Positions 31,918 through 43,500 are shown, counted from the first letter of the stretch. The stretch: 64,000 bases of DNA from Bradyrhizobium sediminis (GCF_018736105.1 NZ_CP076135.1:4214001-4278000), one strand, 5' to 3'. The notes: generated from the letters alone by a model not told the origin. Program-made: numbers and translations.

Positions 31918-33954
31918 TCATGAGCTGGTTTCCGCCACCCTCGACCTCGCCAGGCAATGCAGGGCCGACGCAGCAACCGCTTCCGCGGTGATGCCAAATT
32001 GCCGATACAGCACCTCTGCCGGAGCGGATGCGCCGAAACCGGTCATGCCGACGAACCCGCCGCTATCGCCGAGCCAGCGCGCCCAGTCGCCCTCAACCGC
32101 GGCCTCGACGCCGACCCTCGGGACACTCCCGAGCACGCCTGCCCGGTACTCGGCCGTTTGCCGGCGAAACAGATCGAGGCACGGCGCCGACACGACCGCG
32201 GCGCGGACGCCGTCATTTGCAAGCAGCTTCGCCGCCTCCAGCGCGATCGACACTTCGGAACCGGTAGCGATCAGGGTAACATCGCGGCCGCCTTCCGGCT
32301 CGACGACGACGTAGGCGCCGAACGCCACCAGATTGGTGTCGCCAACATTTTCACGGAATGTAGGGAGCGCCTGCCGTGACAGGCACAGCACCGAAGGACT
32401 GGTCTCCGCCCTCAGCGCGCAATCCCAGGCCTCGGCGGTCTCGACGGCGTCGCCCGGACGGAACACCTGCAGGTTCGGGATCGCTCGCAACGATGCCAGA
32501 TGTTCGACCGGCTGATGGGTAGGGCCATCTTCGCCCAATCCGATGGAGTCGTGCGTCATCACATGGATGACCCTGATGCCCATCAACGCCGCCAGCCTGA
32601 TCGCCGGGCGGCTGTAGTCGGCGAAGGTGAGAAACGTACCGCCGTAGGGAATAAAGCCGCCATGCAATGCGACGCCGTTCATCGCCGCCGCCATGGCATG
32701 CTCGCGGACGCCATAGTGAATATAGTTGCCCGCAAGACGATCGGGCCGCACCGGTTGTTGCGTCCTGGCGCGGGTGAGATTGGAGTGAGTGAGGTCGGCC
32801 GAGCCGCCCAGCAAATTCGGTAAGGCTTCCGCAATCGTGTCGATCACCAGTTGCGAAGCTTGCCGGGTGGCGATGGTCGGGCGTTCAGCGCCGAAGCGAT
32901 GGCGAAGCTGATCCATCGCGCCGGCGTATTCGCAGGGCAGCTTTCGATTGAGCGCATCGTGAAACGGCGAACGCGGGATGGAAGTATGACGCCTGGTTCG
33001 CTCGATCCAGGCCCGGCGGGCACCCTGCCCGCGCGCGCCGATCCTGCGCCAGTGCTCGATGACGAAGTCCGGTACCTGGAATGGCTGGTGCGGCCAGTCC
33101 AGCGCGACGCGAGTCATTGCGATCTCGTCGGCGCCGAGCGGCGCACCGTGCGCCTTCTCGGTGCCCTGCCGGTTCGGGGCGCCGAATCCGATGACCGTGC
33201 GGCAGGCGATTAGTGACGGTCGGTCGTTGTCCCGGGCGCGTTCGATCGCCGCCGCGATGGCTTCGGGATCATGCCCATCGATACGGCAGGCCGACCAGCC
33301 GGATGCCTGGAACCGCGCAAGCTGGTCGTCCGAACATGACAGCGATGTCGACCCGTCGATCGAGATTTCGTTGTCGTCAAACAGTACGATCAGCCGGTTG
33401 AGCCGGAGATGCCCGGCCAGCGAAATCGCTTCATGACTGAGCCCCTCCATCAGGCAGCCATCGCCGGCGATCACATAGGTGTAATGGTCGACGAGATCGT
33501 CGCCGAAGCGGGCGTTCAACAGCCGCTCCGCCAGAGCCATGCCGACAGCGGTCGCTATGCCCTGCCCCAGCGGCCCGGTTGTCGTTTCGACACCCGGCGT
33601 ATGTCCGTATTCCGGATGGCCGGGGGTCTTCGATCCCCATTGCCGAAAGGCCTTGAGTTCGTCGAGCGTGATCCCCTCATATCCCGTCAGGAACAGCAAC
33701 GCATAGAGCAGCATCGATCCATGGCCGGCGGACAGCACAAACCGGTCGCGATCCGGCCACCTCGGATCGGCGGCATCGAATTTCAGGAAACGCGAGAACA
33801 GGACCGTGGCAACGTCGGCCATGCCCATCGGCATCCCGGGGTGACCGGACTTCGCCTTCTCCACCGCGTCGATGACGAGAAAGCGAACGGCGTTGGCCAT
33901 GTCGTGATGGGCGATCCCGTTCTGAAGCATCCTGTTCGGGGTCGAAATATTCAT
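31918..33954 (-). CDS. cbbT: Transketolase (Calvin-cycle copy)
   Basis: 678 residues from ATG 33954, which overlaps the cbbP stop by 4 bp. Thiamine-diphosphate enzyme that regenerates pentose phosphates. Motifs are [53 protein letters not shown] and [19 protein letters not shown] long in-frame extension upstream overlaps cbbP and is not real. Confidence 0.97.
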   Translation of the reverse strand: MNISTPNRMLQNGIAHHDMANAVRFLVIDAVEKAKSGHPGMPMGMADVATVLFSRFLKFDAADPRWPDRDRFVLSAGHGSMLLYALLFLTGYEGITLDELKAFRQWGSKTPGHPEYGHTPGVETTTGPLGQGIATAVGMALAERLLNARFGDDLVDHYTYVIAGDGCLMEGLSHEAISLAGHLRLNRLIVLFDDNEISIDGSTSLSCSDDQLARFQASGWSACRIDGHDPEAIAAAIERARDNDRPSLIACRTVIGFGAPNRQGTEKAHGAPLGADEIAMTRVALDWPHQPFQVPDFVIEHWRRIGARGQGARRAWIERTRRHTSIPRSPFHDALNRKLPCEYAGAMDQLRHRFGAERPTIATRQASQLVIDTIAEALPNLLGGSADLTHSNLTRARTQQPVRPDRLAGNYIHYGVREHAMAAAMNGVALHGGFIPYGGTFLTFADYSRPAIRLAALMGIRVIHVMTHDSIGLGEDGPTHQPVEHLASLRAIPNLQVFRPGDAVETAEAWDCALRAETSPSVLCLSRQALPTFRENVGDTNLVAFGAYVVVEPEGGRDVTLIATGSEVSIALEAAKLLANDGVRAAVVSAPCLDLFRRQTAEYRAGVLGSVPRVGVEAAVEGDWARWLGDSGGFVGMTGFGASAPAEVLYRQFGITAEAVAASALHCLARSRVAETSS

Positions 33955-34823
33955 GCGCGCCTCTTTCGGTCGATCAGTTGCAGGATCAGCGGCGTCAGGA
34001 TCAGCTGCATCGCGAGATCGAGCTTCGATCCGTGAATCACGATTGAATTCGCGCGCGACATGAAGCTGTTGGGGATCATCGACAACAGATAGGGGAAATC
34101 GATGCCGCGCGGGTTTTTGAGCCGGATCACCACCATCGACTCGTCCGGCGTCGGTATCCATCGGGCGATGAACGGGTTCGAGGTATCGACTGTCGGCACC
34201 CGCTGGAAATTGATGTCGGTCTCCGCGAATTGCGGGCAGATATAGTTGACGTAGTCCGGCATGCGGCGAAGAATCGTGTCGGTCACCGCCTCCGTGGAAT
34301 AGCCGCGCGCGCTGCGGTCCCGATGCAGCTTCTGGATCCATTCGAGATTGATGACGGGCACAACGCCGATCTTGAGGTCGGCATGGCGCGCGACATTGAC
34401 CTTGTCGGTCACGACGGCGCCGTGCAGCCCCTCGTAAAAAAGAAGGTCGGAATCGTTGGGAAGCGGACGCCAATCGGTAAAGGTCCCGGGCGGGCTCCCG
34501 TGCAGTGCGGCTTCCTCATCGTCGTGGACGTAGTATCGGGTGGTGCCGGACCCGGTTTCGCCGTAGGTCTTGAACACCGCCTCCAGTTCCTCGAACAGGT
34601 TCGTTTCCGGGCTGAAGTGGCTGAAATGCTTGTTGCCCCGCTCGGCCTGCTCGGTCATGCGACTGCGCATTTCCGAACGGTTGAAGCGGTGGAACGCGTC
34701 TCCCTCGATATAGGCAGCCGCGACGTTCTCGCGGCGGAATATCTGCTCGAAGGTCCGCTTGACGGATGTCGTGCCCGCCCCCGACGAGCCGGTAATCGAT
34801 ATGATGGGATGTTTCCTGGACAC
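33951..34823 (-). CDS. cbbP: Phosphoribulokinase
   Basis: 290 residues from a GTG start at 34823 ([20 protein letters not shown]). Makes ribulose 1,5-bisphosphate from ribulose 5-phosphate and ATP. The P-loop is [17 protein letters not shown]. The length fits the short bacterial class I type. It lies 20 bp after cbbF. Confidence 0.97.
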   Translation of the reverse strand: MSRKHPIISITGSSGAGTTSVKRTFEQIFRRENVAAAYIEGDAFHRFNRSEMRSRMTEQAERGNKHFSHFSPETNLFEELEAVFKTYGETGSGTTRYYVHDDEEAALHGSPPGTFTDWRPLPNDSDLLFYEGLHGAVVTDKVNVARHADLKIGVVPVINLEWIQKLHRDRSARGYSTEAVTDTILRRMPDYVNYICPQFAETDINFQRVPTVDTSNPFIARWIPTPDESMVVIRLKNPRGIDFPYLLSMIPNSFMSRANSIVIHGSKLDLAMQLILTPLILQLIDRKRRA

Positions 34824-34843
34824 GATCGGTCAGGTCCTTCGGA

Positions 34844-35881
34844 TCAGTTGCGAAACAGGCCGCGATGAGCAAAGAGCGGAGCATTTTTCTCGGATTTGAT
34901 GTCGGGGCTCATGTGCAGACGCTCGAGCCGCCGCACCTTGTCTCTGGAGCCCATGATCAACGGCACCCGCTGGTGAAGCGCGCCTGGTGCGAGATCGAGA
35001 ATCCGCTGGCGGCCGGTTGAGGCTTCGCCTCCCGCCTGTTCCATGATGAAAGCCATCGGGTTGGCTTCATAGACGAGCCGCAGACGGCCTTCGCCGTAGC
35101 CTTCACGTGCGTCCGCCGGATAGAGGAAAATCCCGCCCCGGGTGAGGATCCGGTAGGCTTCCGCCACCAGCGAACCGATCCAGCGCATGTTGAAATCCTT
35201 GCCGCGCTCGCCGCTGGCGCCGGCCATGCAATCCTCGATGAAGGCCTGCACCGGCGGCTCCCAGTGCCGCTGGTTCGATGCATTGATGGCAAATTCTGCG
35301 GTATCCGCGGGGATCTGCACCGCCGATCTGATCAGCTTGAACAGGTTCGCGCCGCGATCCAGCGTAAAGATATCGACGCCGCGGCCGAGCGTGAGAACGA
35401 GGGAGGTTTGCGGGCCATAGACGAAGAAGCCTGCCGCAAGCTGCGACGCGCCGGGCTGCGTGAAGGTAGCGCGAATGTCTCGCGGCGTGGGCAGAACCGA
35501 AAAGATCGTGCCGACCGACATGTTGGTGTCGATATTCGACGAACCATCCAGTGGATCGACGGCAATGCTGATTGGAGCAGCCGGATACAAAATCTCGGAC
35601 TCCATCGCTTCTTCCGACGCAATTGCCGCAATCGGAAGAGGCTCGAGAGACATGCGGATGATGCGGTCGGCGCGGAGGTCGAGATCTTTTTGGACGTCCC
35701 CGTCGGCGTTGCGTCCCTGCGCCTGGCCGGTGATGCCCGCCAGCGCGCCGGAGCGGATCAGATCGGAAATTTCCGTTGAGGCCTGCGCGAGCGCTGCGAC
35801 CACTTCGATCACCGCCCGGCGAAGCGGGTCCGCGCTGGCATGAACATCCAAATACTGGCGCAGACTCAGCCCCGGATTCAT
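34844..35881 (-). CDS. cbbF: Fructose-1,6-bisphosphatase, class I
   Basis: 345 residues from ATG 35881. Metal and substrate motifs are [21 protein letters not shown] and GGIFLYPAD. It probably also hydrolyses sedoheptulose bisphosphate, as in related operons. First gene of the cbb operon, transcribed away from cbbR. Confidence 0.97.
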   Translation of the reverse strand: MNPGLSLRQYLDVHASADPLRRAVIEVVAALAQASTEISDLIRSGALAGITGQAQGRNADGDVQKDLDLRADRIIRMSLEPLPIAAIASEEAMESEILYPAAPISIAVDPLDGSSNIDTNMSVGTIFSVLPTPRDIRATFTQPGASQLAAGFFVYGPQTSLVLTLGRGVDIFTLDRGANLFKLIRSAVQIPADTAEFAINASNQRHWEPPVQAFIEDCMAGASGERGKDFNMRWIGSLVAEAYRILTRGGIFLYPADAREGYGEGRLRLVYEANPMAFIMEQAGGEASTGRQRILDLAPGALHQRVPLIMGSRDKVRRLERLHMSPDIKSEKNAPLFAHRGLFRN

Positions 35882-36018
35882 TCGATCGCTCCCCCTGTCG
35901 CCACCCTGAAACGGGGGACAGCGCGCCGGTTCCTTCGAAACCGCTGAAAGGGAGGTTGACCTCCGCCTCCAAATAAGTAAAATTTCAATATATTTCACAA
36001 GATAAAAGTTTTTCTTAT
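35882..36018. promoter_or_regulatory. cbbR-cbbF divergent control region with CbbR-type site
   Basis: 137 bases between the divergent starts. An AT-rich block at 35970-36018 has TCA-ATATATT-TCA at 35985-35997, which fits the TNA-N7-TNA motif of CbbR sites. A palindrome GGAGGT-TG-ACCTCC lies at 35951-35964. CbbR normally activates cbbF and represses its own gene from this position. Confidence 0.65.
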
Positions 36019-36951
36019 ATGGCCGGACTGCGCGATCTGACGATCAGACAGCTGCGAGCGCTCGCGGCCTTGTCGGCCAATGGCAGCGTGACGGCGGCCG
36101 CCAACAACCTGAACCTCACCCAGCCCGCGGTAACCCTGCAGCTGCGCAATCTTCAGGATCTCGCGGGACTGCCGCTGCTTCAGCGCACCAACGATGGAAT
36201 GCTGCTGACCCGGGCCGGACAGGAGGTACTTGAACTGCATGAGCGCATCGAGGCCGCCATTTCAGCCTGCGCGACATCGCTGGATATGATCGCGGGCCGA
36301 ACCGGCGGGCGCGTGTCGATCGGTGCGGTCAGCACGGCAAAGTATTTCGTTCCTTTTGCGATCGCGGCCTTCTCCAAGCTGCATCCCAAGATCGATATCA
36401 GCCTGTCGATTGGCAACCGCCAGGAGATACGCCAGGCACTGCGCGGCTACGAACTCGATTTCGCGATCATGGGCCGCTCGCCGCCGGACGTTGAGGTGGA
36501 AACTCATCTGATCGGCGATCATCCGCACATCATCGTTGCTCCGAGGGGACACTGGCTCGCGCAGGATTTCGGCCTGGCGGCAGTAGATCTCACCCACGAA
36601 ACTTTTCTCATGCGCGAACAAGGCTCCGGGACCAGGATGCTCATGGAGCAGCTGTTCGACGCCACCGAGCTTCAGCCCACGATCGGCATGGAGATGAGCA
36701 GCAACGAAACCATCAAGCAGGCGGTCATCGCCGGTCTCGGGATCGCATTCATTTCCGCGCACACGGTTGCCACCGAACTCGAGGACGGACGCCTTGTCGC
36801 TCTCGACGTCGCCGGCCTGCCCGTGGTGCGGCAGTGGTTCGTGGTGCGGAGGCAAGACAAGGTATTGCTTCCCCCAGCGCAGGCAATGCTGGATTTTCTG
36901 CGTGCCGAAGGCGCACGCTTTCTTCCCGGCGCGCACGCCAAACAACTGTGA
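36019..36951 (+). CDS. cbbR: LysR-type regulator CbbR
   Basis: 310 residues. The N-terminal winged helix is [20 protein letters not shown] with [15 protein letters not shown]. The effector domain follows, with the typical [13 protein letters not shown] segment. The region before the ATG (CTTATATG) has no clear ribosome site, so translation may be leaderless or weak. Divergent from cbbF, as in most cbb loci. Confidence 0.96.
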   Translation: MAGLRDLTIRQLRALAALSANGSVTAAANNLNLTQPAVTLQLRNLQDLAGLPLLQRTNDGMLLTRAGQEVLELHERIEAAISACATSLDMIAGRTGGRVSIGAVSTAKYFVPFAIAAFSKLHPKIDISLSIGNRQEIRQALRGYELDFAIMGRSPPDVEVETHLIGDHPHIIVAPRGHWLAQDFGLAAVDLTHETFLMREQGSGTRMLMEQLFDATELQPTIGMEMSSNETIKQAVIAGLGIAFISAHTVATELEDGRLVALDVAGLPVVRQWFVVRRQDKVLLPPAQAMLDFLRAEGARFLPGAHAKQL

Positions 36952-36977
36952 ACGAGTCGATACCGCCTCACCCGGCT

Positions 36978-39317
36978 TCAGAATTGCCCTGCGACCGTGA
37001 GGCGAATTGCCAGCGGCTCGACCGGATGCAGCACCCGGTCCATCACGCCGGTCTGGCACACGGCCGCCGGCGCGGTCGGCGGACCCGCCGCCGGAAAGCA
37101 CATCGCGAACAGGGCATCGGATCTCAATAGCGAGCCATAGGCATAGCTGATCTGGTCCGAGCGGCTGTTCAGGATATTGAATGCGTCGAGCTGAATGCGC
37201 CAGCCATTGTCAAAGCGATAGCCGAGCCGGCCGTTCAACAGACCGGTGGCCAGCGAGACGAAGGCCCCGTCTTCGGTCAGGGGGCGCGGCCCGAAATAGC
37301 GATAGCGCAGCGCAGAGAACCAGCCGGTCTTCTCGCCGAGCGTGATCCCGGCCGAAGCGATCACATTCGGCGCGCCCGGAATGTAGTTGCCCGGCGCATT
37401 GCCGATCTGCGCGGCGGGAAAACCGGCGAGCGAAGCATATAGCGCCGCCTGGTCCGGATCATCGCCGCGAAAGCGCGCATGCGTCGCGGCAATATCGACT
37501 TCGAGGCCGAGCCATGACAGCGGCCGATAGTCGTTGGTCCATTCGATGCCGTAGCGGCGGCTCGGCCGGCTCGCCACCGTATCCCCGGCGTCACCCACGA
37601 ACAGAATTTCGGACGCGGAATCGAGCAGGAACAGACTGACCGCGCTGGTCAGCCCCGGAATCATTTTGGTCCGCAGCCCAATTTCGGCCCCCTTGGTCTT
37701 GACCAGAAGCGGCGAAGCCTGCAGCGGCGAGCCGTCGCCGGGCGATTCAGTAATCATCACCCCGCGGGCATCGTTGCTGTGAAATCCCTCGCCGGCATTG
37801 ATGAAGAATTCGGTCCTGGCAAACGGCCCCAGCACCACGCCGAATTTGGGGCTGCCGATAAACGCATTGGCGCTGCCGGAATTGGCCGGCGTGAAAAAGG
37901 AGTTGACCGAGGTCTGGTAGAAATCACCGCGCCAGCCGACATTGGTTCGCAGCCAGTCGGTCCAGTGCAGCGTATTCTGAACGAACAGGCCGACACTGCT
38001 CTCTCGCACCGCGTCGCTGCGAATGGCCGACAGGAACTGCCGCCGTACGGTGTTGCCCAGGTCGAGCCTGATGTCGTCATGGCGGCTTTGCACGCCGATT
38101 TCGGTCTCCATCGGCAAGCCGGCGAACCGGCTCTTGAAGGTGTGCGACGCGTTGATGCCGCCGAGAACCCGGTCGTCGTGCTGGCGAAACTGATCGCCGT
38201 TGACGGGATCGCTGAGCAAGTAGGTGAAATCGTTCCAGAGATTGAGTGAACTCTTGATGACGTAGAAATTGGCCTTCGACGAACCACCCTCGCCGGTCTG
38301 CGCCCAGCGGCCCGATAGCGAGAAGCGGCTGGAATTGCCGCCGTCGCTCGGATTCAGCGCACCAAAGAGCCCGATCTCGCCTGAGGCGATGGCCCGCGAT
38401 GGAATCTGGTCGGTGGAATTCCATCTGTTCGCATAGGCCATCCCGGTCAGCGAGAAACCGTCCGCCGCCGTGCCCTGGCTGTATCGCACCACGCCGTTGA
38501 TCTTGCGCAAGCCATCGGGATTGTCCCACGGGCCGTTGTAGCTGTTGGCCTCGCCTGCTATCAGCAAACTGCCCTCGCCGAGTTTCGTGGATGACACGCC
38601 GAAGCCGCGGCGATAGCCGAAACTCCCGGCGGTGATCGAGGCCATCGTCTTGATGCTGTCGAGCAGGCTGACATGAACCGCTCCCACGGAGGAGAAGTCG
38701 CCCTCGTCGGCGAAATACGGTCCCTTTCTGATATTGACCGATCGGATCAACTCCGGAATCAGGAAATTCAGGTCGGCGTATCCCTGACCGTGCGCGTGAG
38801 TGCGCATGTTGACAGGCATACCGTCGACCGAGATGGCGAGATCGGTGCCGTGGTCCAGATTGAAGCCGCGCAGGAAATACTGGTTAGCCTTGCCGTCGCC
38901 GCTGTGCTGGGTGACGATCAGGCCGGGCACGACCTCGAGCGCTTCGGCCGGCCGGGAAAACGGCCATGCATTGACTTCGGCGCCGCTTACATTCTTTTCG
39001 CTCGACGAACTGATCGCGGCCTGCGTCACCGTGCTGGCATTTACAGCGGAGTCACCGTCACCGGCGACAGCAGGGGTTGCGATCGCGCGACGGGCCGATC
39101 GCCTGCCTCGCTCCGCGCCGCGCTTTGGCCTGTTGCCGGCTTCCCGGCGCGGCTGCGGCGCGATCACCTCGACCGGAGGAAGCGCCGTTGCGCCTGCAAG
39201 TGCGGCAACGTCTTGCGCGGCTGCATCAGGCACGACAGCCATCAGTCCGGCCAGAACAACCTCAACACGGAGCAACATTCGGCCGGACACGTTCTGCCCA
39301 AATGGAAAAGCGCGCAT
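36978..39317 (-). CDS. TonB-dependent outer-membrane receptor
   Basis: 779 residues from ATG 39317, behind GGGGGACGGG. Signal peptide VEVVLAGLMAVVPDAAAQ. The plug domain begins near residue 115 (RPAEALEVVPGLIVTQHSGD, then QYFLRGFNLDHGTDLAISVD). A 22-strand barrel is expected to follow, and the protein ends in Phe (RLTVAGQF). The substrate cannot be told. Iron, haem or nickel would all fit the neighbours hemA and hydrogenase. Convergent with cbbR (26 bp). Confidence 0.92.
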   Translation of the reverse strand: MRAFPFGQNVSGRMLLRVEVVLAGLMAVVPDAAAQDVAALAGATALPPVEVIAPQPRREAGNRPKRGAERGRRSARRAIATPAVAGDGDSAVNASTVTQAAISSSSEKNVSGAEVNAWPFSRPAEALEVVPGLIVTQHSGDGKANQYFLRGFNLDHGTDLAISVDGMPVNMRTHAHGQGYADLNFLIPELIRSVNIRKGPYFADEGDFSSVGAVHVSLLDSIKTMASITAGSFGYRRGFGVSSTKLGEGSLLIAGEANSYNGPWDNPDGLRKINGVVRYSQGTAADGFSLTGMAYANRWNSTDQIPSRAIASGEIGLFGALNPSDGGNSSRFSLSGRWAQTGEGGSSKANFYVIKSSLNLWNDFTYLLSDPVNGDQFRQHDDRVLGGINASHTFKSRFAGLPMETEIGVQSRHDDIRLDLGNTVRRQFLSAIRSDAVRESSVGLFVQNTLHWTDWLRTNVGWRGDFYQTSVNSFFTPANSGSANAFIGSPKFGVVLGPFARTEFFINAGEGFHSNDARGVMITESPGDGSPLQASPLLVKTKGAEIGLRTKMIPGLTSAVSLFLLDSASEILFVGDAGDTVASRPSRRYGIEWTNDYRPLSWLGLEVDIAATHARFRGDDPDQAALYASLAGFPAAQIGNAPGNYIPGAPNVIASAGITLGEKTGWFSALRYRYFGPRPLTEDGAFVSLATGLLNGRLGYRFDNGWRIQLDAFNILNSRSDQISYAYGSLLRSDALFAMCFPAAGPPTAPAAVCQTGVMDRVLHPVEPLAIRLTVAGQF

Positions 39318-39644
39318 AGCCCGTCCCCCAAACGTGGCTTCCTGTGAGGAGGACCGCCCAAGGGTCGGCGTCTCATTCGCGCGACGTTGGCCGACTTGTT
39401 GTATCAATCCCCGATATCGCGCCGCCATCGCAGCCGACGAGAGCCATACGCTGGCATGGTGAGAATGACATTGTCAATCGTTCGTCATACTTGGGCAAAC
39501 CGATGGGACAAGGAATGGCAACGCATCACAATCATACTCAACGATGACCTGACGGACTAACTCGATCGAATGATCGTGGGGCAAGGCTATCGGAACCGCT
39601 CCGGAGCAATTCGCGATTTCATCCGCGAGGGCATCCCGCAGGCC
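39318..39644. other. Intergenic region upstream of the TonB receptor, with an 11-bp palindrome
   Basis: 327 bases without a supported gene. A perfect palindrome TGACA-T-TGTCA lies at 39466-39476 inside GAGAATGACATTGTCAATCG, 149 bases before the receptor start. It could be a metal-regulator operator (Fur, Mur or Zur type), but the match is not specific. A 34-codon frame from 39456 is probably chance. Confidence 0.4.
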
Positions 39645-40874
39645 TCATTCCGCGGCGAGGATTTGAGGCCGCCGCTCGAGCCCGAGCCGGTCCCAGACAT
39701 CGGCGAGGGCTTCGGCAAGACGATCGATCAGCGCGTCGTCGTGATAGGGTGACGGCGTGATCCGCAGCCGCTCCATGCCCCGCGGCACCGTCGGGTAGTT
39801 GATGGGCTGGATATAGATGCCGTATTCCGACAGCAGCAGGTCGCACGCCGCCTTGCATTTCTCGGGGTCGCCGACATGCAGCGGCACGATGTGGGTGTCG
39901 CTTTGCATCACCGGAAGCCGCGCGGCATTGAGCACGAGCTTGAGGCGGGCGGCGCGGTCCTGGTGGCGATCGCGCTCGGACTGCGACGTCTTGAGATGCC
40001 GGATGGCGGCGGTGGCCGCCGCGCATATCGCCGGAGGCAGCGCCGTCGTGAAGATGAAGCCCGGCGCGTAGGAGCGCACCGCGTCGATCAGATTGGCGTT
40101 GGCCGCGATATAGCCGCCGAGACAGCCGAACGCCTTGGCCAGCGTGCCTTCGATGACGTCGATGCGCGCCATCGCCCCGTCCCGCTCGGCGATGCCGCCG
40201 CCATGCGGTCCGTACATGCCGACGGCGTGAACCTCGTCGACATAGGTCAAGGCGCCGTAGCGCTCTGCGAGATCGCAGATCCGATGCAGCGGCGCGACGT
40301 CGCCGTCCATCGAGTAGAGGCTTTCGCACAGGATCAGTTTCGGCCGCTCCGGGGCCGCCGCCCGCAGCAATTGCTCGAGATGTTCGATGTCGTTGTGGCG
40401 CCACACCTGCTTTTCAGAGCCGGACTTGCGCACGCCCTCGATCATCGAGTTGTGGTTGAGCGCATCCGACAGCAGCAGACAGTTCGGCAACAGCCTCGCA
40501 AGCGTCGAGATGCCGGTCTCGTTCGAAACGTAGCCCGAAGTAAAGACCAGCGCGGCCTGCTTGCCGTGCAGCTCGGCGAGCTCGCGCTCCAGCTCGATCA
40601 GGGGATGATTGGTGCCGGCGATATTGCGGGTGCCGCCGGCCCCGGTGCCCATCCGCATGGCGGTCTCCACCATCGCGCCGACCACTTTCGGATGCTGGGC
40701 CATGCCGAGGTAATCGTTGGAGCACCAGATCACGACGTCGCGCGGACCGTCCGGCGAATGCCAGATGGCATGGGGAAATCTGCCCGCCAGCCGTTCCAGG
40801 TCGGCAAAGACCCGGTAGCGGCGTTCGTCCCGAAGCTGGTCCAGGGCCCGATCGAAAAAGACATTATAGTCCAT
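39645..40874 (-). CDS. hemA: 5-aminolevulinate synthase HemA (ALAS)
   Basis: 409 residues from ATG 40874 ([20 protein letters not shown]). PLP enzyme that condenses glycine with succinyl-CoA, the first haem step in alphaproteobacteria. Visible are [40 protein letters not shown] and the PLP-lysine segment [13 protein letters not shown]. It lies 275 bp downstream of ccmI in the same direction, so it may serve the haem demand of the cytochrome locus. Whether it is a second copy in the genome cannot be seen. Confidence 0.96.
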   Translation of the reverse strand: MDYNVFFDRALDQLRDERRYRVFADLERLAGRFPHAIWHSPDGPRDVVIWCSNDYLGMAQHPKVVGAMVETAMRMGTGAGGTRNIAGTNHPLIELERELAELHGKQAALVFTSGYVSNETGISTLARLLPNCLLLSDALNHNSMIEGVRKSGSEKQVWRHNDIEHLEQLLRAAAPERPKLILCESLYSMDGDVAPLHRICDLAERYGALTYVDEVHAVGMYGPHGGGIAERDGAMARIDVIEGTLAKAFGCLGGYIAANANLIDAVRSYAPGFIFTTALPPAICAAATAAIRHLKTSQSERDRHQDRAARLKLVLNAARLPVMQSDTHIVPLHVGDPEKCKAACDLLLSEYGIYIQPINYPTVPRGMERLRITPSPYHDDALIDRLAEALADVWDRLGLERRPQILAAE

Positions 40875-41149
40875 GATGCTCTCACTTTCTTGGCGCCTTG
40901 GTTTGCAGGCCACCGGCACCGGCCTGACGAACAGTCACTTACCTTCCGCACTCGCTTCGTCACACGCAGCGGTCGACACTCACCGCGCACTGGGCCTTCG
41001 CCGGCACGACATTCTTTCCCATGCCTTCGAGCCGCCGCTGTTTCCGCGTCATGAGCAATCCAAGTCCGGCATTCCTGCCAATTCGTCCATGCGGAGCACG
41101 TGGACGCCAGCGCAGGCTTCGCCCGGCGACGATCGTTCCGGCGAGATCA

Positions 41150-42457
41150 TCATTGATTTAGTCCAAGCTGTTGCGCAGCTGCGACAATCCGGTCTCGCTG
41201 CCGCGCGTCATCGGTGAATGCTTCGACACCGCGCGCGAGCGCCAGCTTCGCGAGTTCGGTTTCGCCGAGCACCATGCGCGATTGGATCAGCTTGATCCAT
41301 CCATCGGCATCGCGCGGCGATCCCTCCAGGCGGCTCGCAAGACGGTCGACCATGCCTCGAATCATCGCAGAGCGTTCCGCCGGTGGCATGACCTCTGCGG
41401 CCTGGACGTCCTGCGCGCTCGGTCCCTTCCCGACCGTCGATGACATTTCCGATCCTCCCGGCGCCCCCGGCGTCTCAAGCAATCCGCCAGGACCGGCCGG
41501 CTTCAGCGCGGTCGAAGGCGCCGCAGCATTCATGCCGAGATTCCGCTCGAGCTCGCTGATCCTGCTCTTGAGATCCGGCACCCACGCTTCAGCCGGATCG
41601 GCATCCCTCAGCACAGCTATCCAATCGGTCAGGGCCCCGGCCTTGTCGCCCCCCTGCTCCCTGGCCAATCCCTTGAAAAAGCGTGCTCGGGCGTTCCCGG
41701 GGTCAATCTTCAGGGTGTCCTCGATGGCGTTCCCGGCGTCGGTCGTAACGATGCCATCGGCCGATCGGACCAGCGCTTCGACGCGGGCGCTCCTGATGTC
41801 GGCGACGTTGGGATTCAGTTCGATGGCTTTCGCATAGGCCTCGCTTGCTTCAGAGAAGCGGCCGACGCTCAAATAGGACCAGCCGAGCGTACGCCAGCCC
41901 TCGCCGTCCTTCGGATTCTGCAGCAGACGCGTTGCAAGACGCTGGATCATCTCTTCGACAGGCGGGACGCCGGATTGCGACCGCGGCTGCCCCTGGCTTT
42001 CGGTTGGCGTCTGCATCGCCGCAGCAAGGCTCTCTATGGCCCGCGCACCCTGAGCAAATGACGCAGACGCCCGTTCTGTGGCAGCAGAGCCTCTCGCCGA
42101 GGGAAGATCTGGATTCCCTGTTGCGGCATAGAGACCGACCGAACCCAGAACCACGATCCCGGTCACGCATATCACCGCGAAATTCCGCTCACCCCCGGAA
42201 AGCACCGGCATGAGCGATTGTGTCATCCTGTCGGCGGCCAGAACACGCCTCTCGATTTCCAGCCGAGCCGCTGCTGCATGGGCATCGTCAATCAGCCCTT
42301 GCCGCTGCTCGCTTTCGACTTCATTCAACTGATCGCGATAGACCTCGATGTCGCCCGCGGATTCCACCGGGGGCCGGTCGAGCCGGCGAATGAACGGCGC
42401 TGACAACACGACCGCAACAGCGGCGGTCATGATCGTCAGAATGATCCATAGTGTCAT
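41150..42457 (-). CDS. ccmI: Cytochrome c maturation protein CcmI (CycH)
   Basis: 435 residues. Two membrane helices near the N-terminus (LWIILTIMTAAVAVVLSAPF and FAVICVTGIVVLGSVGLYAA) enclose the cytoplasmic domain with a leucine-zipper-like stretch. A periplasmic TPR domain follows (GEGWRTLGWSYLSVGRFSEA). CcmI holds apocytochrome c for the CcmF-CcmH ligase. Last of the ccmFGHI set, 2 bp after ccmH. Confidence 0.92.
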   Translation of the reverse strand: MTLWIILTIMTAAVAVVLSAPFIRRLDRPPVESAGDIEVYRDQLNEVESEQRQGLIDDAHAAAARLEIERRVLAADRMTQSLMPVLSGGERNFAVICVTGIVVLGSVGLYAATGNPDLPSARGSAATERASASFAQGARAIESLAAAMQTPTESQGQPRSQSGVPPVEEMIQRLATRLLQNPKDGEGWRTLGWSYLSVGRFSEASEAYAKAIELNPNVADIRSARVEALVRSADGIVTTDAGNAIEDTLKIDPGNARARFFKGLAREQGGDKAGALTDWIAVLRDADPAEAWVPDLKSRISELERNLGMNAAAPSTALKPAGPGGLLETPGAPGGSEMSSTVGKGPSAQDVQAAEVMPPAERSAMIRGMVDRLASRLEGSPRDADGWIKLIQSRMVLGETELAKLALARGVEAFTDDARQRDRIVAAAQQLGLNQ

Positions 42458-42459
42458 GT

Positions 42460-42957
42460 CTAACTCCTTCGGCTGAACAGTTCGGAAACCCGATCCTGTT
42501 CGATGGTCGTCAGGGCCGCTGGCCCTTCTGCGGCCTGGTCGACGGACCGCTTGCGCAGGTACCGGACGAAACCCAATGCGGCTACCAGCAAAAACAGCGC
42601 CGGACCGATCCAGAGCGCCAACGTATCCAGCTGCATTGGCGGCTTCAGCAGAACGAAGTTGCCATAGCGACCGACGATGAAATCAATTGCCTGTTTGTCG
42701 GTGTCGCCCGAGACCAGGCGTTCACGAACTATGACGCGAAGGTCGCGCGCGAGCGGTGCATTGGAATCGTCAATGCTCTGGTTTTGGCAGACGACGCAAC
42801 GAAGCAGTTGGCTGATGGCTCTGGCACGCCCTTCGAGTGCAGGATCCCGCAGAACCTCGTCCGGTGTAACCCCATGAGCAAGCGAAGCGAACACGGCCGA
42901 AGCGACCAGCATCCCCAGGAAAGCGCGACGCGCCGACAACCGCAAGATCATGATCAT
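42460..42957 (-). CDS. ccmH: Cytochrome c maturation protein CcmH (CycL)
   Basis: 165 residues. Signal peptide, then the redox motif LRCVVCQNQSI, which reduces the apocytochrome CXXCH disulphide. A C-terminal membrane helix follows (LWIGPALFLLVAALGFVRYL). It overlaps ccmG by 4 bp. Confidence 0.95.
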   Translation of the reverse strand: MIMILRLSARRAFLGMLVASAVFASLAHGVTPDEVLRDPALEGRARAISQLLRCVVCQNQSIDDSNAPLARDLRVIVRERLVSGDTDKQAIDFIVGRYGNFVLLKPPMQLDTLALWIGPALFLLVAALGFVRYLRKRSVDQAAEGPAALTTIEQDRVSELFSRRS

Positions 42958-43490
42958 GACTCCGCCTGAAGCCGCATCACCAGCGGCTCGAAGATTTCAC
43001 GCCAGACATCGTCGGTTAGGGGGCCTGCATGGCGATAGCGCACACGGCCGGAGCGATCGACTAGGAAGGTTTCGGGAACACCCGTCACACCGAGATCGAT
43101 CCCGACCCTCCCGCTCCCGTCGGATCCGACGAGGGCATAGGGGCTTTGGTTTGCCTTCAGCCACCGCTCTCCGTTTCGCGGGCTGTCCTTCCAGTTGATG
43201 CCGTATATCGATAGCCCGCTCTTCCCTGCAAGTTGCATGAGCATCGGATGCTCCACGCGGCAGCCGGGACACCAGGAAGCAAAGATATTGAGCAGCGAGA
43301 CCTTTCCTTTCAGATCGGCACTCGAAAACCCTCCGCCCTCCCCCTCAAGCGAGGCCAGGGCGAATGCGGGCAACGCCTTGTCCACCAGCAGTGAGGGCAT
43401 CTTCCGGGGATCGTTCGTCAGGCTGATTCCGAGCCCGATCGCCAGAACGGCGAAGACAAGCACGGGCACCAACGGCACAAGACGTTTCAT
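42954..43490 (-). CDS. ccmG: Thiol:disulphide oxidoreductase CcmG (CycY/DsbE)
   Basis: 178 residues from ATG 43490. An N-terminal membrane anchor (LVPVLVFAVLAIGLGISL) and a periplasmic thioredoxin domain with active site FASWCPGCRVEHP. CPGC replaces the CPTC/CPVC seen in well-studied CcmG. It keeps cytochrome cysteines reduced for haem attachment. Lies 10 bp after ccmF. Confidence 0.94.
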   Translation of the reverse strand: MKRLVPLVPVLVFAVLAIGLGISLTNDPRKMPSLLVDKALPAFALASLEGEGGGFSSADLKGKVSLLNIFASWCPGCRVEHPMLMQLAGKSGLSIYGINWKDSPRNGERWLKANQSPYALVGSDGSGRVGIDLGVTGVPETFLVDRSGRVRYRHAGPLTDDVWREIFEPLVMRLQAES

Positions 43491-43500
43491 GGATTGTCTC

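Noticed and set aside
39456..39560. 34-codon plus-strand frame between hemA and the TonB receptor
   Set aside because: Too short and overlaps a likely operator palindrome; no supporting features.
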